Part shown: positions 61,766 through 64,000 of the stretch, piece after piece
Layout of the letters: each line of letters begins with the position of its first letter
Position numbering within the stretch: position 1 is the stretch's first letter
Assembly (NCBI GenBank): GCA_964535315.1
Contig: CAZHTS010000018.1
Location: 1 to 64,000, forward strand
Origin: CAZHTS01 sp964535315
Lineage (GTDB): Bacteria > Chloroflexota > Anaerolineae > Anaerolineales > Anaerolineaceae
Reading direction: 5' to 3'
DNA length: 64,000 nucleotides
Program-made: the position numbers and the translations under genes
The notes under the pieces: generated by a model
Seen by the model: the letters and a program-made list of their open reading frames with translations, nothing else
Told to the model about the DNA's origin: nothing
Databases searched by the model: none

Positions 61766-62760
61766 ACGCGCCGGCCGCCAGCCTCACCCCCGAATGGCCC
61801 ATCCTGCCCCCCGCCGAAATGGGACTGGCGCCCGAGGCGCTGGCCGCCGCCGGGCGAGCCCTGTCCCGCCCTCCCGGCGCAGTCACCGCCTTCGTGGTCG
61901 TGCGCCGCGGGGCGCTGGTCTGGGAACAATTCTTCCCGCACACCCGCCAGCATCTCTTCTCGCTCACCAAGAGCGTGATTTCCATGCTCTACGGCATCGC
62001 CCTGCGCCACGGCCTGTTCCAGAGCCTGGAACAACCCCTGGCCGATTTCTTCCCCGACCAGCCGCAGCTCACCGCCGGTCGTTACCCGCCCCTGACCCTG
62101 CGCCACCTGCTCACCATGACCTGCGGTTGGAACTGGCCCGTGCGCAGCTACGGGCTGGAGCTCATGTTCGACCGCCTGCGGCGCAGCCCGGACTGGACGC
62201 GCTTCATTCTCAGCCTGCCGGTGCACACAGACCAGATCGGCGTTTTCCACTATTGCAGCGCAGCCTCACACCTCCTGTCTGTCATCCTCGGCCGTACTGC
62301 CGGCAGCAGCGCCCGCGCCTACGCCAACCAACACCTGTTTGCGCCGTTGGGCATCGCCCCGCTCGCCGAGGAGCAGTGGCCCGCCGACCCGCAGGGTAAC
62401 ACCCTGGGCGGCTGGGGGCTGCATCTGAGCGGGCGCGAGGTGGCGCGTCTGGGGCTGTTATACCTGCGCCGCGGTCAATGGCAGGGCCAGGCCATCGTCT
62501 CGCCGGCCTGGGTGGACGAATCGACCCACCTGCCGCCGCAGGCTGGCCCGGCGGGCTACGGTTATCAATGGTGGCTGCGCGCCACGCCCTACGGGCCGGT
62601 CTTCGCCGGGTTGGGCCGCGGTGGACAGTATTTGTTTTGCGCCCCGCGCCAGGACCTGCTGGCCGTCATCCTTTCTCGCCCCGCCAGCCGCTGGCCCGAC
62701 CGCTGGGACGTATTTCTCCCGTTATTAGCAAGCGCCGCCGTCATCTCCCGCCCCTCTTAA
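61762..62760 (+). CDS. Beta-lactamase-fold serine hydrolase (class C type)
   Basis: 332 residues, no signal peptide seen. Nucleophile motif SLTK (SxxK, about 69-72), a Tyr motif in FHYCSAAS (YxS/N type, about 163), and a GLGRGGQYLF segment near 290 in place of the HxG/KTG motif. Family members are esterases, D-aminopeptidases, penicillin-binding proteins or lactamases. Lacking an export signal, a cytosolic esterase or amidase role is more likely than classical resistance. Overlaps the UvrA2-like gene (ATGA). Last gene of the operon. Confidence 0.88.
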   Translation: MNAPAASLTPEWPILPPAEMGLAPEALAAAGRALSRPPGAVTAFVVVRRGALVWEQFFPHTRQHLFSLTKSVISMLYGIALRHGLFQSLEQPLADFFPDQPQLTAGRYPPLTLRHLLTMTCGWNWPVRSYGLELMFDRLRRSPDWTRFILSLPVHTDQIGVFHYCSAASHLLSVILGRTAGSSARAYANQHLFAPLGIAPLAEEQWPADPQGNTLGGWGLHLSGREVARLGLLYLRRGQWQGQAIVSPAWVDESTHLPPQAGPAGYGYQWWLRATPYGPVFAGLGRGGQYLFCAPRQDLLAVILSRPASRWPDRWDVFLPLLASAAVISRPS

Positions 62761-62790
62761 CCAAATACAAAAAACTTCTGAACAAAATCT

Positions 62791-62840
62791 AAACCGGGTG
62801 TGGTTATCCTGAAACAGGATCGCAACACCCGGTTTTGGTT
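62791..62840 (+). terminator. Terminator of the GH13-to-hydrolase operon
   Basis: Outer stem AAACCGGGTGT (62791-62801) with its complement (62825-62835), inner stem ATCCTG/CAGGAT (62806-62820), then TTTTGGTT. Confidence 0.8.
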
Positions 62841-62871
62841 CTTTGAGTTTATCCATAAAGGCCCCCCTCGT

Positions 62872-63288
62872 ATGGAGAAAATGGTTCCTTTCTTAAAACA
62901 GGCGCTGCGTTTTGGTACGGTTGGCCTGCTGAATACTGCGCTTGACCTGGGCATCTATTTTGTGCTGACGCGCCGGGTTGGCATGTTTGCCGCCCTACCG
63001 GTGGCCGCCAAGGTCGTCTCGTACAGCGCCGGTCTGCTCAACAGCTTTTTCCTGAACCGCTCCTGGACTTTCCACTCCCAGGCCAGCGTCCAACACGCCT
63101 TGCCGCGCTTTGTGCTCTTCAATCTGGTCGGGCTGCTGCTCAACGCCTGGGGCATGAGCATCGGTCTGCACACCCTGGCCCTGCCCGAAGTCCTCACCCT
63201 GGCCCTGGCGACCACAACCAGCCTGGCATGGAACTTCTTGGCCAGCAAATACCTCGTTTTCAGCCGCAAAGCGGCGCTGACGTCCTGA
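62872..63288 (+). CDS. GtrA family membrane protein
   Basis: 138 residues with four membrane helices. The GtrA pattern is clear: LRFGTVGLLNTALDLGIYFVL in helix 1, SYSAGLLNSFFLNRSWTF between helices 2 and 3, and LAWNFLASKYLVF at the end. GtrA-like proteins are thought to flip lipid-linked sugars or assist cell-surface glycosylation. ATG 62872 is chosen for family length; the ribosome binding site is weak, and the frame extends 24 codons upstream into the terminator, which makes the longer form unlikely. Confidence 0.88.
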   Translation: MEKMVPFLKQALRFGTVGLLNTALDLGIYFVLTRRVGMFAALPVAAKVVSYSAGLLNSFFLNRSWTFHSQASVQHALPRFVLFNLVGLLLNAWGMSIGLHTLALPEVLTLALATTTSLAWNFLASKYLVFSRKAALTS

Positions 63289-63327
63289 CCGCCGCGATCC
63301 ATTCATCCCCTCTCACCACAGGAACGT

Positions 63328-64000
63328 ATGAAAAAACATCTCCTCGCTCTAATCGTATTGGCTGCACTGCTCCTGAGCGCCTGTTCACAGGACAGCCGCG
63401 CGGACGACGAAGACTCAATGGCCGCCATCTATACCGCCGCGGCCATGACGCTCACCGCCAACCCGCCCGTCGCCACCGCCACCCCAACCCCCACGCCGGC
63501 GCCCAGTGCAACGCCTGCACCTACCAGCGCCGCCAGTCCGACCGGGCAGGCGACGCAGCCCAAAGCCGCCGCCGCCGCTTCTTCCAGTTCCAGCGCCTGC
63601 GACGCCTCGCTGTTCCTCAGCGACGTGACCATCCCGGACAAAACCATCCTGGCCCCCGGACAGGAATTCACCAAGACCTGGAAAATGCAAAATTCGGGCA
63701 CCTGCACCTGGAGCACCAGCTATTCGATCATGTTCGCCAGCGGCGAGGATATGGATGGCGTCGAGACTGCCATCAGCCAGTCCGTGGCGCCGGGCGCCTC
63801 GCTCAACGTTTCGGTCGCCCTGACCGCCCCGACCAGCGAAGGCACCTACACCGGCTACTGGAAGCTGGCCAACGCCGACAACACGCTCTTTGGCTCCTCG
63901 GTCTACGTGCAAATTGTCGTTTCGGACGACGCCTCCACCAGCACCCCCACCCTCACCCCTACCGCCACGGACGAGGACAGCGCATCGACCAGCACAGCCA
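63328..64000 (+). CDS. Lipoprotein with NBR1-type Ig domain (partial, runs off right edge)
   Basis: At least 224 residues, continuing past the window. Lipobox LLSAC (Cys19), a Thr/Pro/Ala linker (about 45-85), then a domain of about 110 residues (90-200) of the NBR1 'four-tryptophan' Ig type: ILAPGQEFTKTWKMQNSGTCTWS, SVAPGASLNVSVALTAP, GTYTGYWKLAN, FGSSVYVQIVV. A second Thr/Pro linker follows. In eukaryotes this domain occurs in autophagy receptors; in bacteria it is a surface-protein module of unknown partner. AGGA lies four bases before the ATG. Confidence 0.85.
   Translation, partial: MKKHLLALIVLAALLLSACSQDSRADDEDSMAAIYTAAAMTLTANPPVATATPTPTPAPSATPAPTSAASPTGQATQPKAAAAASSSSSACDASLFLSDVTIPDKTILAPGQEFTKTWKMQNSGTCTWSTSYSIMFASGEDMDGVETAISQSVAPGASLNVSVALTAPTSEGTYTGYWKLANADNTLFGSSVYVQIVVSDDASTSTPTLTPTATDEDSASTSTA

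Noticed and set aside
61762..62760. Antibiotic resistance beta-lactamase
   Set aside because: The SxxK fold is present but there is no export signal and the third motif is not lactamase-like; an esterase/peptidase role is more likely.

Overview
The window looks like a chromosomal segment of a bacterium of the phylum Chloroflexota, most likely class Anaerolineae. This is inferred from several things: a GC-rich genome with strong third-position GC bias; many lipoproteins whose lipobox is followed by long Thr/Pro/Ala linkers; a tetratricopeptide (TPR) and eukaryote-like Ser/Thr kinase complement; a lipoprotein with an NBR1-type Ig domain; and Gram-positive-style regulation (CIRCE, T-box, PadR). 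No phage, insertion sequence, CRISPR or defence island was seen, so this is mostly core genome with small accessory operons.

Left part (1-10 kb, mostly minus strand). A consensus promoter and a boxA-like motif point to an rRNA operon running off the left edge. Next come a transmembrane Ser/Thr kinase, a pair of related membrane proteins (one with TPRs), an M15-like lipoprotein, an orphan branched-chain amino-acid type binding lipoprotein, a CstA carbon-starvation transporter and a small nitroreductase.

10-22 kb. An EamA exporter is followed by CIRCE-controlled groES-groEL, a parvulin-type foldase lipoprotein with an apparent AUC start, and a macro-domain/SpoU methyltransferase pair. Then comes the minus-strand translation cluster thrS, infC, rpmI, rplT. 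thrS is preceded by a T-box leader that directly follows tRNA-Val, and infC starts at AUC. An FAD-dependent reductase with a palindromic operator candidate ends this part.

22-35 kb. An ECF sigma/anti-sigma/Nudix operon with ATGA overlaps is followed by an isochorismatase/hydrolase/PadR operon, a degenerate peptidase-like lipoprotein, FtsK, two paralogous TPR membrane proteins, a divergent SecY paralogue and TrmD.

35-45 kb. A BMP-type (purine nucleoside class) ABC importer of four genes is followed by a NatA/NatB-like ABC exporter whose ATPase gene appears leaderless, then a thioredoxin-like protein.

45-55 kb (minus). The classic nusA-rnpM-infB-rbfA-nrnA-truB-ribF cluster is extended by a tandem (double) ThyX protein and a CPBP protease. 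A structured RNA candidate lies between rnpM and infB.

55-64 kb (plus). A tightly packed operon holds a GH13 glucosidase, a multi-pass membrane protein, a DmpA-like peptidase, a UvrA-type ABC ATPase and a beta-lactamase-fold hydrolase. It ends in a terminator and is followed by a GtrA protein and an NBR1-domain lipoprotein cut by the right edge.

The best leads for something new are the tandem ThyX protein next to ribF, the stand-alone SecY paralogue, the AUC starts, tRNA-Val fused to a T-box mRNA, and the paired membrane proteins near the kinase.
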